From: Lachnospiraceae bacterium
GTDB lineage: Bacteria; Bacillota; Clostridia; Lachnospirales; Lachnospiraceae
Direction: 5' to 3'
NCBI GenBank assembly: GCA_017483425.1
Contig: JAFUWM010000094.1
Coordinates: 1 to 6,768 of the forward strand
Length of the DNA: 6,768 nt
The translations under genes were made by a program, and so were the position numbers. The notes under the pieces are model-generated. The model made no database searches and was not told where the DNA came from. It worked only from the letters and a program-made list of their open reading frames with translations. Shown here in pieces: positions 6,366 through 6,768 of the stretch (its first letter is position 1; the number at the start of each line of letters is the position of its first letter).

Positions 6366-6768
6366 TTACTGTGCGCTTTCCGCGGGTCTCTTTCCGAGTG
6401 TTACCGATATCGTCTTTTCGGTATAGCCTCCGTCAGACTGTGTCTTTATCGTTATATCCACGGTAGTTCCCGCTTCATAATACTGCATCAGCTTCTTCAG
6501 ATCCTCCATCGAACTCACGGACTGCCCGTCAAACCTGGTGATGACATCGCCCCTTACAAGTCCTGCTTCATCCGCCGCCGAGCCTGATTCTACCTGTGCT
6601 ACATATATGCCTTCAGGTATGTCATAGGTGTTTGACACCTCATCTGTTACGTCCACACCGCCGATACCGAGATAGGACTGATTGTCTGTGGAAGCCTTTG
6701 TTTTTGTTTCCTTATTCATCAGGTCATCTATTATCGGCTGTACCGTGGATATAGGTATCGCGTATCCC
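6366..6768 (-). CDS. HtrA/DegP-type serine protease, C-terminal part with PDZ domain (cut by right edge)
   Basis: The visible 133 residues are the 3' end of a larger gene that continues beyond the right edge. The first residues, GYAIPISTVQPIIDDL, match the end of the trypsin-like protease domain of HtrA proteins (GFAIP-type strand followed by a helix). A polar hinge with Lys and Thr follows, then a PDZ domain beginning YLGIGG (carboxylate-binding loop) and continuing through SAADEAGLVRGDVITRFDG. It ends with a short tail, KRPAESAQ. The catalytic His-Asp-Ser triad and the probable N-terminal membrane anchor are off the window. The frame stays open to the edge, so the internal ATG at 6717-6719 is not the start. 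The role is envelope protein quality control in the family generally. Its stop lies 5 bases from the rubrerythrin terminator. Confidence 0.92.
   Translation of the reverse strand, partial: GYAIPISTVQPIIDDLMNKETKTKASTDNQSYLGIGGVDVTDEVSNTYDIPEGIYVAQVESGSAADEAGLVRGDVITRFDGQSVSSMEDLKKLMQYYEAGTTVDITIKTQSDGGYTEKTISVTLGKRPAESAQ

Noticed and set aside
6366..6719. A stand-alone small PDZ protein starting at 6719
   Set aside because: The frame stays open upstream to the window edge and reads GYAIPISTVQPIIDDL, the end of an HtrA protease domain, so the ATG is internal.

Overview
The window looks like chromosomal DNA from an anaerobic, mid-GC Firmicute, most likely of the Lachnospiraceae or a close clostridial group. 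Three things suggest this: a rubrerythrin; a divergent ClpX of a type I associate with that family; and a TetM-like translation GTPase fused to a YacP/Rae1-type nuclease domain. This placement is inference from protein character, not from any marker gene. There is no RNA gene, CRISPR array, transposon or phage gene. Gene density is high, and no gene-free stretch reaches 300 bases.

Layout. The left edge (1-121, + strand) holds the last 39 residues of an Rrf2-family transcription regulator. Its 3' end overlaps tail-to-tail with the last gene of a four-gene minus-strand run. In transcription order this run is: (1) a translation-factor GTPase with a C-terminal NYN nuclease domain (5623-2990); (2) a class I SAM methyltransferase (2974-2174); (3) a ClpX-family unfoldase with an unusually long linker (2100-526); (4) a short signal peptidase II, LspA (517-98). 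Gaps are 15, 73 and 8 bases. No terminator is visible between the genes, so they could form one operon. The lspA Shine-Dalgarno is built from the last two codons of clpX, so at least those two are probably translationally coupled.

A 124-base intergenic region (5624-5747) separates this run from a divergent rubrerythrin gene (5748-6302, + strand). That gene has a recognisable promoter, a short inverted repeat over the -35 box and a strong ribosome binding site. A strong hairpin terminator follows it at 6321-6361. Converging on that terminator is the 3' end of an HtrA/DegP-type serine protease (6768-6366, minus strand), of which the end of the protease domain and the PDZ domain are visible.

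The most interesting object is the 877-residue GTPase-nuclease fusion. A translation factor whose relatives (EF-G, TetM) insert domain IV into the ribosomal A site is joined to a domain that closely matches Bacillus subtilis Rae1, an endonuclease that cuts mRNA in the A site. The two aspartates I recall as catalytic in Rae1 are kept. This suggests a GTP-driven ribosome-associated mRNA cleavage factor. The nearby ClpX-like unfoldase would suit disposal of the nascent chain, but that link is only inference.
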